Positions 1 through 8,836 of a stretch of DNA of 64,000 nt are shown here, one piece after another. Source of the DNA: Clostridia bacterium (lineage in GTDB: Bacteria; Bacillota; Clostridia; Christensenellales; Borkfalkiaceae); NCBI GenBank assembly GCA_900771345.1, contig CAAGNQ010000020.1, forward strand, positions 38,477 to 102,476. The letters are read 5' to 3'. The notes beneath the pieces were generated by a model, which saw only the letters and a program-made list of their open reading frames with translations, had not been told where the DNA came from and did not search any database. Position 1 is the first letter of the stretch. The number at the start of each line of letters is the position of its first letter. The position numbers were made by a program, and so were the translations under genes.

Positions 1-367
1 TGGTCCAGGTCTTGGCGTTAGATGCCTTGGAGAGATTGAAAGAGAAAGGCTCGAGGCAGTGCGCGAATCTGACGCAATACTTCGTGAAGAATTCGATAAA
101 GCCAACTTAACAAACAAGGTTTGGCAGTTTTTCACCGTCGTTCCTGATTTCCGTTCAACAGGCGTTAGAAATGGCAAAAGAGTTTTTGACTGGCCTGTTA
201 TAATTCGTGCCGTAAACACCGTTGACGCTATGAGCGCAACCGTGCCTGAAATTGACTGGGCAGTTCTTAAAAAGATTGCCGATAGAATACTAGCAGAAGT
301 TAAAGGGGTATGCAGAGTATTGTACGACCTCTCTCCTAAAGCACCTGCTACTATTGAATGGGAATAA
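1..367 (+). CDS. guaA: GMP synthase (glutamine-hydrolysing), C-terminal part
   Basis: This is the last 122 codons of GMP synthase, which aminates XMP to GMP in the final step of guanine nucleotide synthesis. The frame is open from base 2, so the 5' part lies outside the window. The sequence shows the C-terminal dimerisation domain: GPGLGVRCLGE near the start, then VPDFRSTGVRNG, the RAVNTVDAMSA segment and the invariant ending PATIEWE. A Rho-independent terminator follows within 50 bases, so the gene ends its own transcription unit. Identity is secure from the C-terminal signature; upstream domains (amidotransferase, ATP-PPase) cannot be seen. Confidence 0.95.
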   Translation, partial: GPGLGVRCLGEIERERLEAVRESDAILREEFDKANLTNKVWQFFTVVPDFRSTGVRNGKRVFDWPVIIRAVNTVDAMSATVPEIDWAVLKKIADRILAEVKGVCRVLYDLSPKAPATIEWE

Positions 368-410
368 TAACCTGCATTGCAGTCATAAAATCGTAAATAA
401 AATTATAACT

Positions 411-451
411 AAACGCTCAAAATAATAGTGTATTTTTGGGCGTTTTTTTTA
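411..451 (+). terminator. Intrinsic terminator after guaA
   Basis: AACGCTCAAAAATA-like and TATTTTTGGGCGTT arms form a hairpin that is followed by a run of eight T. It lies 45 bases after the guaA stop codon. Confidence 0.85.
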
Positions 452-492
452 ATTTTGTGTAAAATTCCCCCATAAAAATTTAATGTTTCTTA

Positions 493-521
493 TTGACAAA
501 CGCTATATTGTATGATAACAT
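493..521 (+). promoter_or_regulatory. Sigma-A promoter of the sugar transporter gene
   Basis: A perfect TTGACA (493-498) is followed after 17 bases by TAACAT (516-521). It sits about 40 bases upstream of the transporter start, downstream of the guaA terminator. The SD sequence GGAGG is at about 547-551. Confidence 0.6.
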
Positions 522-559
522 CCCTATTAGTAATATATACATATATGGAGGATTAATAG

Positions 560-2053
560 ATGAACGAAAAAAACAAAATGAGGCCTTTTGGCATGAGGGA
601 CAAAGTTTCTTATGCTGCTGGCGACCTTGGTTGTAATATGAGTTTTGCGCTCAAAAATACAATCATGTTCGTATTCTGGTCGCAGTTTATGCAACTTGGC
701 GAAACCCTTTACGCAACTTTACTTTTAGTCGTACAAATTTGGGACGCTATTAACGACCCACTTCTTGGTTCTTTGTTTGACATTGACAAAAGAAAGTACA
801 GACTTGGTAAATTTAAGACCTATATCTTTATTGGTGCGATAGGGCTTATCTTCTCTGGCATATTCTTTTTCTTGCCATTGCCAAACTCGCCTCTTGCTTT
901 GCGTTGTACTCTTTTCGTGTTAGGATACGTTTTATGGGATGCTTTTTATACGGTTGCTAACGTTCCTTACGGTTCTATGATGTCGGTTATTACAATCGAC
1001 GGCTCAGAAAGGTCACAACTTTCAACTTGGCGTTCAATAGGCTCTATGATTGGAAACATTTTGCCAATGGTACTTCTACCAATACTTTGCTACGATGCAA
1101 GTAATAACCTTAAAGGCGAGGTTGTTTTCTTTGCGGCACTCGTTATGGGCGTTATCGGATTTATCTGTTTTATGTTTATGATTAAAACGACTACTATCCG
1201 TGTAGACGAAAACCAAATTACAATTAGTGAAAAAGTTGAAAAGTTCAACGTTTTTAAAGCAATGAAAAACTTTATTAAAAACCCACCTGCAGTAGGTGCA
1301 ACCCTTGCAGCAATGGCAATGTTTATCGGTATGCAAGGCTCGTCTGCCGCAACTACCGTTCTTTTCCAATCTTACTTTAAGAATGCTCAAATTTCAGGTA
1401 TAATAATGCTTATCGGATATCTTCCAATGTTCTTCTTTATGCCGTTTATTAAGAAAATCGTTGATAAATGGGGCAAAAAAGAAGCGTGTTCTGTTGGCTC
1501 TGCAGTAAGCGTATTCGGTGCACTCCTATTGTTCTTACCACTTGGAAACGGTATGGCTGGTTTAGCAGGATACGTAATCGCGCAAGTATTTTTCGGTTTA
1601 GGTCTTGGATTCTACACCTGCGTATCATGGGCATTAATGGCTGACGCTATTGACTATAACGAATGGAAAAACGGCGCTAAGGAAGAAGGTACTGTTTACT
1701 CACTGCACTCATTCTTCCGTAAACTCGCTCAAGGCTTAGGACCTTCAATAGTAGTTATCATTATGGGTTGGCTTGGATATATCGGTGCTAACGAAGGTAA
1801 TCAAACTTTTGAAGTTGCTTCTCGTATGAAATGGCTAGTTGCCGGCCTCTACACGTTTAGTGCAATAGTAATGTTCCTTTCTATTACTTTTGTGTATAAC
1901 CTTGATAAGAAGAAGGTTGCTGTCATGACCAACGAACTTGCTGAAAGAAGAGCGCAATCATATCAAACTGTTGTAGACAACCTTTCTGACACCACCAACG
2001 TTATTAACGCTACAGAAGAGGTTGCTCATAATATCGACAAATCTAACGAATAA
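560..2053 (+). CDS. GPH-family sugar:cation symporter (MFS)
   Basis: A 497-residue transporter with about 12 hydrophobic segments that resembles the glycoside-pentoside-hexuronide:cation symporters (MelB/XynP/GusB type). Family-typical segments are the N-terminal YAAGDLG, the WDAINDPLLGSL loop after the second helix, and FYTCVSWALMADAIDYNEW near residues 350-370, which is characteristic of GPH proteins. It should import a glycoside or oligosaccharide with Na+ or H+. The following gene is a GH2 glycosidase on the same strand 91 bases downstream, so the pair probably imports and then hydrolyses one beta-linked sugar. Substrate cannot be deduced. The start is supported by a GGAGG ribosome site 8 bases upstream. 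The C-terminal 40 residues are a hydrophilic cytoplasmic tail. Confidence 0.9.
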   Translation: MNEKNKMRPFGMRDKVSYAAGDLGCNMSFALKNTIMFVFWSQFMQLGETLYATLLLVVQIWDAINDPLLGSLFDIDKRKYRLGKFKTYIFIGAIGLIFSGIFFFLPLPNSPLALRCTLFVLGYVLWDAFYTVANVPYGSMMSVITIDGSERSQLSTWRSIGSMIGNILPMVLLPILCYDASNNLKGEVVFFAALVMGVIGFICFMFMIKTTTIRVDENQITISEKVEKFNVFKAMKNFIKNPPAVGATLAAMAMFIGMQGSSAATTVLFQSYFKNAQISGIIMLIGYLPMFFFMPFIKKIVDKWGKKEACSVGSAVSVFGALLLFLPLGNGMAGLAGYVIAQVFFGLGLGFYTCVSWALMADAIDYNEWKNGAKEEGTVYSLHSFFRKLAQGLGPSIVVIIMGWLGYIGANEGNQTFEVASRMKWLVAGLYTFSAIVMFLSITFVYNLDKKKVAVMTNELAERRAQSYQTVVDNLSDTTNVINATEEVAHNIDKSNE

Positions 2054-2060
2054 CTAAAGA

Positions 2061-2110
2061 GCCGAATATTCGGCGTAACTAAAAAACGCCTGATTTGTTT
2101 GTCGGGCGTT
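2061..2110 (+). other. Two small hairpins between transporter and glycosidase
   Basis: GCCGAATATTCGGC (2061-2074) is a perfect palindrome. AACGCC/GGCGTT (2085-2090 with 2105-2110) forms a second stem. Neither is followed by a clear T run, so they look like partial terminators or mRNA-processing structures that may set different expression levels for the two genes. Confidence 0.4.
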
Positions 2111-2144
2111 TACATATACAAAATTTCTTAAATAGGAGGCTTAA

Positions 2145-4382
2145 ATGAGAAAAATAATTAATATTAGCGAAAATTGGAATTTTATAAAAAATTCTTCTGA
2201 AATTGGTGGTACACAAGGCGCTACAACAGTAAACCTTCCTCATACTTGGAATGCTACTGACGGGCAAGACGGAGGTAACGATTATTTTCGTGGACCTTCG
2301 GTTTATAGCAAAGAGATAAAAAGGTCAGAACTTCCCTCTGCCGATAAATATTTTTTGGAAATTCGTGGAGCAAACTCTTCGGCTGACGTTTATTTGGACG
2401 GAACTCACCTTGCCCATCACGACGGTGGATATTCAACCTGGCGTGTTGACCTCACCAGTTACTTAAAAGAAAACTCTCTTCTTTCAATTTTGGTAGACAA
2501 CTCTCCAAACCAAACGGTTTATCCTCAAATGGCTGACTTTACCTTTTACGGTGGGCTTTATAGAGACGTTAACATTATAGCCGTAAACAATTCTCACTTT
2601 GATTTAGAATACTACGGCGCACCAGGAATTATGGTGACCCCTATCGTTGACGGAGATAACGCCAACGTTGAAGTTGAGGTGTTTGTAACTAACAGTAAAG
2701 AAAATCAAAAAATCTCTTATACTATTTTAGACGGCGAAGGAAAAATCGTCGCTGAAAAGATTAGCAATAATAAGAAGGAAAATTTGGTTATAGAAAACGT
2801 CCATAAATGGAACGGCAGAAAAGACCCTTATCTATACACGGCTAAAGCCTGCCTGCTAGACGACAATGAGGAAATTGACTGCGTTTCAACCAGATTTGGT
2901 GCGAGAAGTTACGAGATTGACCCTAACCGTGGTTTTATTCTAAACGGCGAAGAATACCCTTTGCGTGGCGTTTCTCGTCACCAAGACCGTTGGGGAATAG
3001 GCAACGCTCTTCTTCCTGAACATCATAAAGAGGATATTGACCTTATTTTAGAAGTAGGCGCAACCACCATTCGTTTGGCACACTACCAGCACGACCAGTA
3101 TTTTTACGATTTGTGTGACGAGTACGGTTTAGTTATTTGGGCAGAAATTCCATATATTTCTAAACATTTGCCAACTGGTAGAGAAAACACCATTAGTCAA
3201 ATGAAAGAACTCATTTGCCAAAACTATAACCACCCGTCAATCGTTGTTTGGGGGCTTTCAAACGAAATCAGTATCGGTGGCTCATCCGACGACCTTTTAG
3301 AAAACCATACAATTCTTAACGACCTATGTCACGAGATGGATAAAACCCGTCTAACTACTATTGCAGCCGTTTCTATGTGTAAGATGGACGACCCTTATCT
3401 TGAAATTCCTGACGTGGTGTCTTACAACCACTATTTCGGTTGGTATGGTGGAGAAACTTCAATGAACGGACCTTGGTTTGATAAATTCCACGCTATGCAC
3501 CCAGATATTCCTATTGGTTGCTCTGAATACGGTTGTGAGGCTCTTAACTGGCATACCTCCGACCCACGCCAAGGGGATTATACCGAGGAATATCAAGCGT
3601 ATTACCACGAGGAACTTATAAAACAATTATTTACAAGAAAATATCTCTGGGCAACTCACGTTTGGAATATGTTCGACTTTGGTGCTGACGCAAGAGAAGA
3701 AGGTGGCGAAAACGGACAAAACCATAAAGGACTTGTAACCTTTGACAGAAAGTATAAAAAGGATTCTTTCTATGCTTATAAAGCTTGGCTATCAGACGAC
3801 CCGTTCGTGCATATTTGTGGAAAGAGATATGTTGATAGAACTGAAGAGGTTACTAAAGTTACAGTTTACTCTAACCAAGAGAAGGTTGAACTTTTTGCTA
3901 ACGGCGTTTCTCTTGGAATACAGCAAGCGCCCGACCATTTCTTCTATTTCGACGTGCCGAATAACCAGCCTGAAACAAAGTTAGAGGCAGTAGCAGGAAA
4001 CTATCGTGACCAAAGCGTAATTAAAAAGGTAGATAAATTTAACGAGGCTTATCGCCTAGTAGAAAAAGGAACAATCCTTAACTGGTTTGATATTGAAGAA
4101 AGAGAGGGTTATCTATCATTAAACTCAAAGATGAGCGAGATTATGAAAACTCTTCGTGGGAAACTTGTTCTTCTCGGTGTGTTTAAGAAGATAATGGGCA
4201 AAAAGAAGGGCGAAAAGAAAACTGCAATGGGCTTTGAGATGAATGAAGATATGATGCAGATGATGGGAGGCTTTACTCTTTTAAGGCTAACAAGTATGGT
4301 AGGAATGATGAACGTTTCCTTTACAAAAGAAGAACTTCTTAAACTAAACAAAAAACTAATAAAGATAAGGAAGAAAAAATAA
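2145..4382 (+). CDS. Glycoside hydrolase family 2 (beta-galactosidase/beta-glucuronidase-like)
   Basis: A 745-residue GH2 enzyme without a signal peptide, so it acts in the cytoplasm on sugars imported by the neighbouring symporter. The order is: jelly-roll sugar-binding domain (about 1-165), immunoglobulin-like domain (about 170-265), then a TIM barrel beginning at the RGFILNGEEYPLRGVSRHQD segment. The acid/base glutamate is E374 in WGLSNEIS and the nucleophile is E461 in GCSEYGCEA, both intact. After the barrel there is a short beta domain and then a charged, Met-rich helical tail from about residue 640 (KKKGEKK, NEDMMQMMGG), which is not part of classical LacZ. The SD sequence AGGAGG lies just upstream of the ATG. 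Exact substrate (beta-galactoside, -glucuronide or -mannoside) is not clear from sequence. Confidence 0.9.
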   Translation: MRKIINISENWNFIKNSSEIGGTQGATTVNLPHTWNATDGQDGGNDYFRGPSVYSKEIKRSELPSADKYFLEIRGANSSADVYLDGTHLAHHDGGYSTWRVDLTSYLKENSLLSILVDNSPNQTVYPQMADFTFYGGLYRDVNIIAVNNSHFDLEYYGAPGIMVTPIVDGDNANVEVEVFVTNSKENQKISYTILDGEGKIVAEKISNNKKENLVIENVHKWNGRKDPYLYTAKACLLDDNEEIDCVSTRFGARSYEIDPNRGFILNGEEYPLRGVSRHQDRWGIGNALLPEHHKEDIDLILEVGATTIRLAHYQHDQYFYDLCDEYGLVIWAEIPYISKHLPTGRENTISQMKELICQNYNHPSIVVWGLSNEISIGGSSDDLLENHTILNDLCHEMDKTRLTTIAAVSMCKMDDPYLEIPDVVSYNHYFGWYGGETSMNGPWFDKFHAMHPDIPIGCSEYGCEALNWHTSDPRQGDYTEEYQAYYHEELIKQLFTRKYLWATHVWNMFDFGADAREEGGENGQNHKGLVTFDRKYKKDSFYAYKAWLSDDPFVHICGKRYVDRTEEVTKVTVYSNQEKVELFANGVSLGIQQAPDHFFYFDVPNNQPETKLEAVAGNYRDQSVIKKVDKFNEAYRLVEKGTILNWFDIEEREGYLSLNSKMSEIMKTLRGKLVLLGVFKKIMGKKKGEKKTAMGFEMNEDMMQMMGGFTLLRLTSMVGMMNVSFTKEELLKLNKKLIKIRKKK

Positions 4383-4400
4383 TAAAAAGTCCTAAACTAA

Positions 4401-4436
4401 AAAAGTGCTTTACTATAAGGTAAAGCACTTTTTTTA
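4401..4436. terminator. Bidirectional terminator between GH2 and cls genes
   Basis: AAAAGTGCTTTAC/GTAAAGCACTTTTTTT hairpin between two convergent genes. It has T-rich tails on both strands, so it can stop transcription from either side. Confidence 0.85.
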
Positions 4437-4448
4437 TTAAATAAATCA

Positions 4449-5993
4449 CTATAATAAGGGAGAAAATACCCTAATGATTGCACGCACAAACTTTTTTGAA
4501 ATCCCAATATGCTCTTCCTTTAAAATTCTTTCACAATCTAAAAGCAATTTTTCCATATCCCTTCTCACGTCTTTTATCGTTTGCGTATTGTACATAAACA
4601 CCCCGTTTTCAAAATGATGAACAAGACTTCTATAATCAAAGTTTATACTGCCTAAAAGAGCAAACTCATCATCAATTAAAAAGGTTTTTGCGTGCACGAA
4701 GCCTTTTTTATATTCATAAATTTTTACGCCTGCATTAATAAGTCTAAAATAAAAACTTTTTCCAACTTGCTTAATCCACTTTTTATCGGGAATACCCGGC
4801 AGAATTATCTTAACGTCTACCCCCTTGATTGCCGCGTTTTCTATAACGCATAAAAGCCCGTTGTCTAAAACTAAATATGGTGTGGTTATAATAATGCTTT
4901 TTTTTGCATTTGATATGAGGTTTTCTATTAAGGTCTTAGCCACTCTTCTTTTGCAAATGGGATAAGGAGCGTCGCCAAAAGGCACGTAAAATCCTTTTCT
5001 ATTGGTTTTTAGTTTTGGGAAATAGTCATTTCTGTTTGGAATAAACTTTGGATTAGAAACTCCAAAATCAACCAAAAATAATTTAGTATACTCGTAAACA
5101 CACTCTCCCTTAAGCCTTATAGCGCTATCCTTCCACTCACCAAATCTTTTAACTTCACCGATATACTCGTCTGCAATATTTATCCCCCCAGTATAGCAGA
5201 TTATGCCGTCGATAATGCAAATTTTCCTATGGTTTCTATTGTTTATTGTTCGGTTTAAACCATATTTGATTCTCGAAAAAGGAATAGCCTGAATATTGCA
5301 CCTTTTTAGCGTTTTAATAAATTTCTTTGGGAGGGTAAATAAACTTCCAAAATCATCAAATAGTATTTTAACCTCCACCCCTTCATGTGCTTTTTTCTTA
5401 ATGACGGAAAAAAGGTCTGATAAAAACTTCCCTCCCGAAATTATATAATACTCTAAATAAATAAATTTTTTAGCATTTTCTAAGTCGCTATAAAGTTTTG
5501 TTAAAGACTCTTCACCCGTTTGAAAATATTTACATTCGCAATTATTAAATGCGTGAGTTTTAGCAAGTGACAATAAAGTTTTAGCGTGCAAATAAGCCTT
5601 TTCATTTTGTGATTTAAGACTTTCTAAAATATCTGTATCGTCTTTTTCGTAAGTAATATTTTTTATTTTTTTAATGCGTGAAAGATATTTTTTGCTAAGT
5701 TTTTTTGAGTAGAATAACTGATAAAATAAAACTGCAATTAACGGAAAAAACATTATAAAAACAAGCCAAGGCACTTTATAATCGGGATTGTCGTCAGAAG
5801 ATAATACGCTGAGCAAACACAAAGCCTTTACTAAAAACACAGCGATAGAAAAATACTTTACGTTAATGTGGGCAAAAATTATTAAACTTAAATATAAAAA
5901 CGCCTCTAAAAAGGTAATTGCGCCTGCTATAACTAACCGAACAGGTACCTTTTTTACTCTTTTTGATAAATTTTCCTGATAATCTTTTTTCAT
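4449..5993 (-). CDS. cls: Cardiolipin synthase (phospholipase D family)
   Basis: This membrane enzyme joins two phosphatidylglycerol molecules into cardiolipin. The start at 5993 (MKKDYQ) gives 514 residues, the usual length. An ATG 35 codons further upstream is open in frame but would place the start inside the rny coding end and run through the rny terminator hairpin (6041-6063), so I reject it. Two transmembrane helices occupy about residues 18-80. Two PLD catalytic motifs are present: NHRKICIIDG followed by GGINIADEY, and HAKTFLIDDEFALLGSINFDYRS-like in the C-terminal half (H-x-K-x4-D in both). The product fits with pgsA, which makes phosphatidylglycerolphosphate, 4 kb away. Confidence 0.9.
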   Translation of the reverse strand: MKKDYQENLSKRVKKVPVRLVIAGAITFLEAFLYLSLIIFAHINVKYFSIAVFLVKALCLLSVLSSDDNPDYKVPWLVFIMFFPLIAVLFYQLFYSKKLSKKYLSRIKKIKNITYEKDDTDILESLKSQNEKAYLHAKTLLSLAKTHAFNNCECKYFQTGEESLTKLYSDLENAKKFIYLEYYIISGGKFLSDLFSVIKKKAHEGVEVKILFDDFGSLFTLPKKFIKTLKRCNIQAIPFSRIKYGLNRTINNRNHRKICIIDGIICYTGGINIADEYIGEVKRFGEWKDSAIRLKGECVYEYTKLFLVDFGVSNPKFIPNRNDYFPKLKTNRKGFYVPFGDAPYPICKRRVAKTLIENLISNAKKSIIITTPYLVLDNGLLCVIENAAIKGVDVKIILPGIPDKKWIKQVGKSFYFRLINAGVKIYEYKKGFVHAKTFLIDDEFALLGSINFDYRSLVHHFENGVFMYNTQTIKDVRRDMEKLLLDCERILKEEHIGISKKFVRAIIRVFSPLL

Positions 5994-6030
5994 TCTCGTA
6001 CTCTTTTTTCTCTTATTATTCCCGAGAAGA

Positions 6031-6063
6031 AAAAAATTATCCCCGACAATCTCTCTGTCGGGG
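6031..6063 (-). terminator. Intrinsic terminator of rny
   Basis: On the - strand, CCCCGACA (6063-6056) pairs with TGTCGGGG (6048-6041), followed by ATAATTTTTT. It lies 8 bases after the rny stop codon. Confidence 0.85.
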
Positions 6064-6070
6064 ATATAAA

Positions 6071-7693
6071 TTATTTTGCGAATTCTGTTGCTCGCCATTC
6101 TCTAATAACGTTAACCTTGATTTGACCTGGATATTCCATTTCCTGCTCAATCTTTTTAGCTATCTCTTTTGCCAAGAATAGCGTTTGAGAATCGTTGACT
6201 TGGTCTGGCTTAACCATAACGCGAACTTCTCTACCTGCTTGGATAGCATAGCATTTTTCAACGCCCTTAAATCCGTTAGAAATTTCCTCAAGTTTTTGAA
6301 GTCTCTTAATATAGTTAGTAGTCGTTTCGCGCCTTGCACCCGGTCTTGCGCCCGAGATAGCGTCGGCAGCCTGAACGATAATAGCCTCTAAAGTTTTAGG
6401 CTCAACGTCACCGTGGTGGGCGATAATTGCGTTAACAACGCTATTATTCTCTCTATACTTTTTAGCAAGGTCAGCACCGATTTGCATATGCGTACCTTCA
6501 ACTTCATAGTCAACGGCCTTTCCTAAATCGTGCAATAATCCAGCGCGTTTAGCAAGTGTTCCATCAATCCCAAGCTCTGTTGCCATAACGCCTGCAAGAT
6601 GAGAAACCTCAATCGAATGCTTAAGAACGTTTTGCCCGTAACTCGTACGGAATTTTAATCTTCCTAAAAGTTTAACGATTTCAGGATGCAAACCCATTAT
6701 TCCACACTCAAACATAGCGGCTTCGCCTGCTTCTTTAATTTGAGTATCAAGTTCCTTTTTAACCTTTTCAACCGTTTCTTCAATCCTTGCAGGATGAATT
6801 CTGCCGTCTTGAATAAGTCTTTCAAGCGCGATTCTTGCAATCTCACGCCTTACAGGGTCAAACCCTGAAACGATAACAACTTCAGGTGTATCGTCAATAA
6901 TTAGTTCAATACCAGTCGCATTCTCTAGCGTTCTGATATTTCTACCCTCTCTACCGATAACCCTTGCTTTCATATCGTCACTTGGCAGAGGAACAACCGA
7001 AACGGTTATTTCCGTCGCCTGTTCGGTACTGCATTTTTGAATAGCAAGGCTAACGATTTCTTTTGCCTTTCTTTCACCGTTTTCTTTTGCTTCGGCTTCA
7101 ATGTTCTTTACCATTCCAGCAGCATCACGCTTAGCCTCGTCGGTAATTGCTAAAATAAGTTCGTTTTTAGCCTCTTCCCTGCTCATCTGAGATATTTTTT
7201 CAAACTCTTGAATCATCTTATCGTGTTGCAAGGAAAGTTCATCCATTTTTTTATCGAGTTCAATCTCTTTTGCCTTTAATGCATTCTGCTGTCTAGTAGT
7301 TTCTTCGTTACGCTTAGCGAGATTTTCTTCCTTTTTGTCTAAAGTTTCTTCTTTTTGGTTAAGCCTGTTCTCCATTCTCTGAAGTTCAACACGCTTTTCC
7401 TTAGATTCGCGCTCAAAGTCGTTACGAAGTTTGATTTCCTGTTCTTTTGCTTCTAATAATGCTTCCTTTTTAATTGCTCGACTTTCCTCTCTAACGTCGT
7501 CAAGCATTCTGTTGCGTTGTTCATCAATCGAACCTACTTCTTTCTCATAATTCTTTTTTAATAATTTTCTTCCGAAAATCCAACACAACAAACATCCAAC
7601 CATTGCTACCACAATCGCTACCACAATCGTGATTATTAGTGTGATGTTGTTATCAACAGCCAAGAACAGAGAGCCGTAATTAAAATTCTGCAT
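6071..7693 (-). CDS. rny: Ribonuclease Y
   Basis: RNase Y, the membrane-anchored endoribonuclease that begins mRNA decay in Firmicutes. The 540-residue length is normal. The domains are: a transmembrane helix near residues 15-40 (ITIIVTIVVAIVVAMVGCLLC-type stretch), a long charged coiled coil to about residue 210, a KH RNA-binding domain (DDMKARVIGREGRNIRTLE), an HD phosphohydrolase domain with HDLGKAVDYE and IIAHHGDVEP, and the conserved ending PGQIKVNVIREWRATEFAK-like. It is monocistronic: it has its own consensus promoter at 7781-7809 and a strong terminator. Confidence 0.97.
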   Translation of the reverse strand: MQNFNYGSLFLAVDNNITLIITIVVAIVVAMVGCLLCWIFGRKLLKKNYEKEVGSIDEQRNRMLDDVREESRAIKKEALLEAKEQEIKLRNDFERESKEKRVELQRMENRLNQKEETLDKKEENLAKRNEETTRQQNALKAKEIELDKKMDELSLQHDKMIQEFEKISQMSREEAKNELILAITDEAKRDAAGMVKNIEAEAKENGERKAKEIVSLAIQKCSTEQATEITVSVVPLPSDDMKARVIGREGRNIRTLENATGIELIIDDTPEVVIVSGFDPVRREIARIALERLIQDGRIHPARIEETVEKVKKELDTQIKEAGEAAMFECGIMGLHPEIVKLLGRLKFRTSYGQNVLKHSIEVSHLAGVMATELGIDGTLAKRAGLLHDLGKAVDYEVEGTHMQIGADLAKKYRENNSVVNAIIAHHGDVEPKTLEAIIVQAADAISGARPGARRETTTNYIKRLQKLEEISNGFKGVEKCYAIQAGREVRVMVKPDQVNDSQTLFLAKEIAKKIEQEMEYPGQIKVNVIREWRATEFAK

Positions 7694-7780
7694 AATATTA
7701 TGCCCTCCTGTTTTTTATTTGCTAAAATCTTGTGATAATTCTACATATCAAATACCACAAGACATAGTTTCTTATTTAAT

Positions 7781-7809
7781 ATTATATTACAATTTGACAG
7801 TTATGTCAA
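7781..7809 (-). promoter_or_regulatory. Perfect consensus sigma-A promoter of rny
   Basis: On the - strand TTGACA (7809-7804) is followed by exactly 17 bases and TATAAT (7786-7781). The -35 box is half of a 16-base palindrome, TTGACATAACTGTCAA (7809-7794), which could be an operator. A weak recA-terminator-like stem CTTGTG/CACAAG lies downstream near 7734-7762. Confidence 0.85.
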
Positions 7810-7819
7810 ATATTTAGAG

Positions 7820-8824
7820 TTACTCTTGCGAGTTTGCAAGTCGAAAAGCCTCGATAATTTTACCTTTAATCTCTTCAGCAACGTCAAGATTAGATTCTAA
7901 ATAATCAATAGTCTTTTCTCTGCCCTGCCCGATTTTTTCCTCGTTATACGAGAACCACGCGCCACTCTTTTGCAAAACGTCATACTGAAGGCCTAAATCA
8001 ATTAGGCAACTTGCGTGTGAAATTCCTTTGCCGAAAATAATATCAAACTCTGCAGTCTTAAATGGTGGAGCAACCTTATTTTTAACGATTTTAGCCTTGG
8101 TGTGGTTACCGTACGCCCCGTCAGAATCCTTAAGCGCCTCTGATTTTCTAACGTCAATTCTAACGCTTGCATAGAATTTAAGCGCTTTTCCACCTGCCGT
8201 AACTTCAGGGTTTCCAAACATAACCCCCACCTTTTCACGAAGTTGATTAATAAAGATTATACAGGTTTTAGACTTATTGGTAATTGCAGTTAATTTTCTA
8301 AGTGCTTGGCTCATTAGCCTTGCTTGAAGTCCAACGTGGGAATCCCCCATATCGCCTTCAATCTCTGCCCTCGGTGTGAGCGCGGCAACAGAGTCCACAA
8401 CGATAATATCCACAGCCTTGCTCGCAACGAGCGAAGCAGTAATATCTAACGCTTGCTCGCCGTCGTCTGGCTGAGAAACGTAAAGTTCGTCGAGATTTAC
8501 GCCAAGATTTTTAGCGTAAACAGGGTCTAATGCGTGTTCAGCGTCTACAAATGCAGCAACGCCACCTGCCTTTTGAGTTTCGGCAATAACGTGAAGTGCA
8601 ACCGTAGTTTTACCTGACGATTCAGGCCCGTAGATTTCTATAATTCTACCACGAGGTAGCCCTCCTATACCTACTGCTAGGTCAAGCGATAAGCACCCCG
8701 TAGGTAAAACCTCAATACCTTCGTCAGCAGCATTTTTACCAAGGCGCATTATTGCACCCTTGCCATACTGTTTTTCAATTTGCGCCATAACAGAGTCTAG
8801 CGCTTTAATCTTTGTTTCATCCAT
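7820..8824 (-). CDS. recA: Recombinase RecA
   Basis: RecA forms the ATP-dependent filament on single-stranded DNA for homologous recombination and SOS signalling. At 334 residues it lacks much of the acidic C-terminal tail. Walker A GPESSGKT is at residues 66-73, the Walker B region is VDIIVVDSVAAL, and loop residues FINQLREKVGVMFGNPE are intact. It is the last gene of the ftsK-rimO-pgsA-cinA-recA operon, 12 bases behind cinA, an arrangement widely shared among Firmicutes. I see no LexA-type box immediately upstream. Confidence 0.98.
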   Translation of the reverse strand: MDETKIKALDSVMAQIEKQYGKGAIMRLGKNAADEGIEVLPTGCLSLDLAVGIGGLPRGRIIEIYGPESSGKTTVALHVIAETQKAGGVAAFVDAEHALDPVYAKNLGVNLDELYVSQPDDGEQALDITASLVASKAVDIIVVDSVAALTPRAEIEGDMGDSHVGLQARLMSQALRKLTAITNKSKTCIIFINQLREKVGVMFGNPEVTAGGKALKFYASVRIDVRKSEALKDSDGAYGNHTKAKIVKNKVAPPFKTAEFDIIFGKGISHASCLIDLGLQYDVLQKSGAWFSYNEEKIGQGREKTIDYLESNLDVAEEIKGKIIEAFRLANSQE

Positions 8825-8836
8825 TTCATTTTTCCT

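Noticed and set aside
4449..6098. Longer cardiolipin synthase starting at 6098
   Set aside because: The extra 35 codons overlap the rny 3' end and its terminator hairpin, and have no family similarity.
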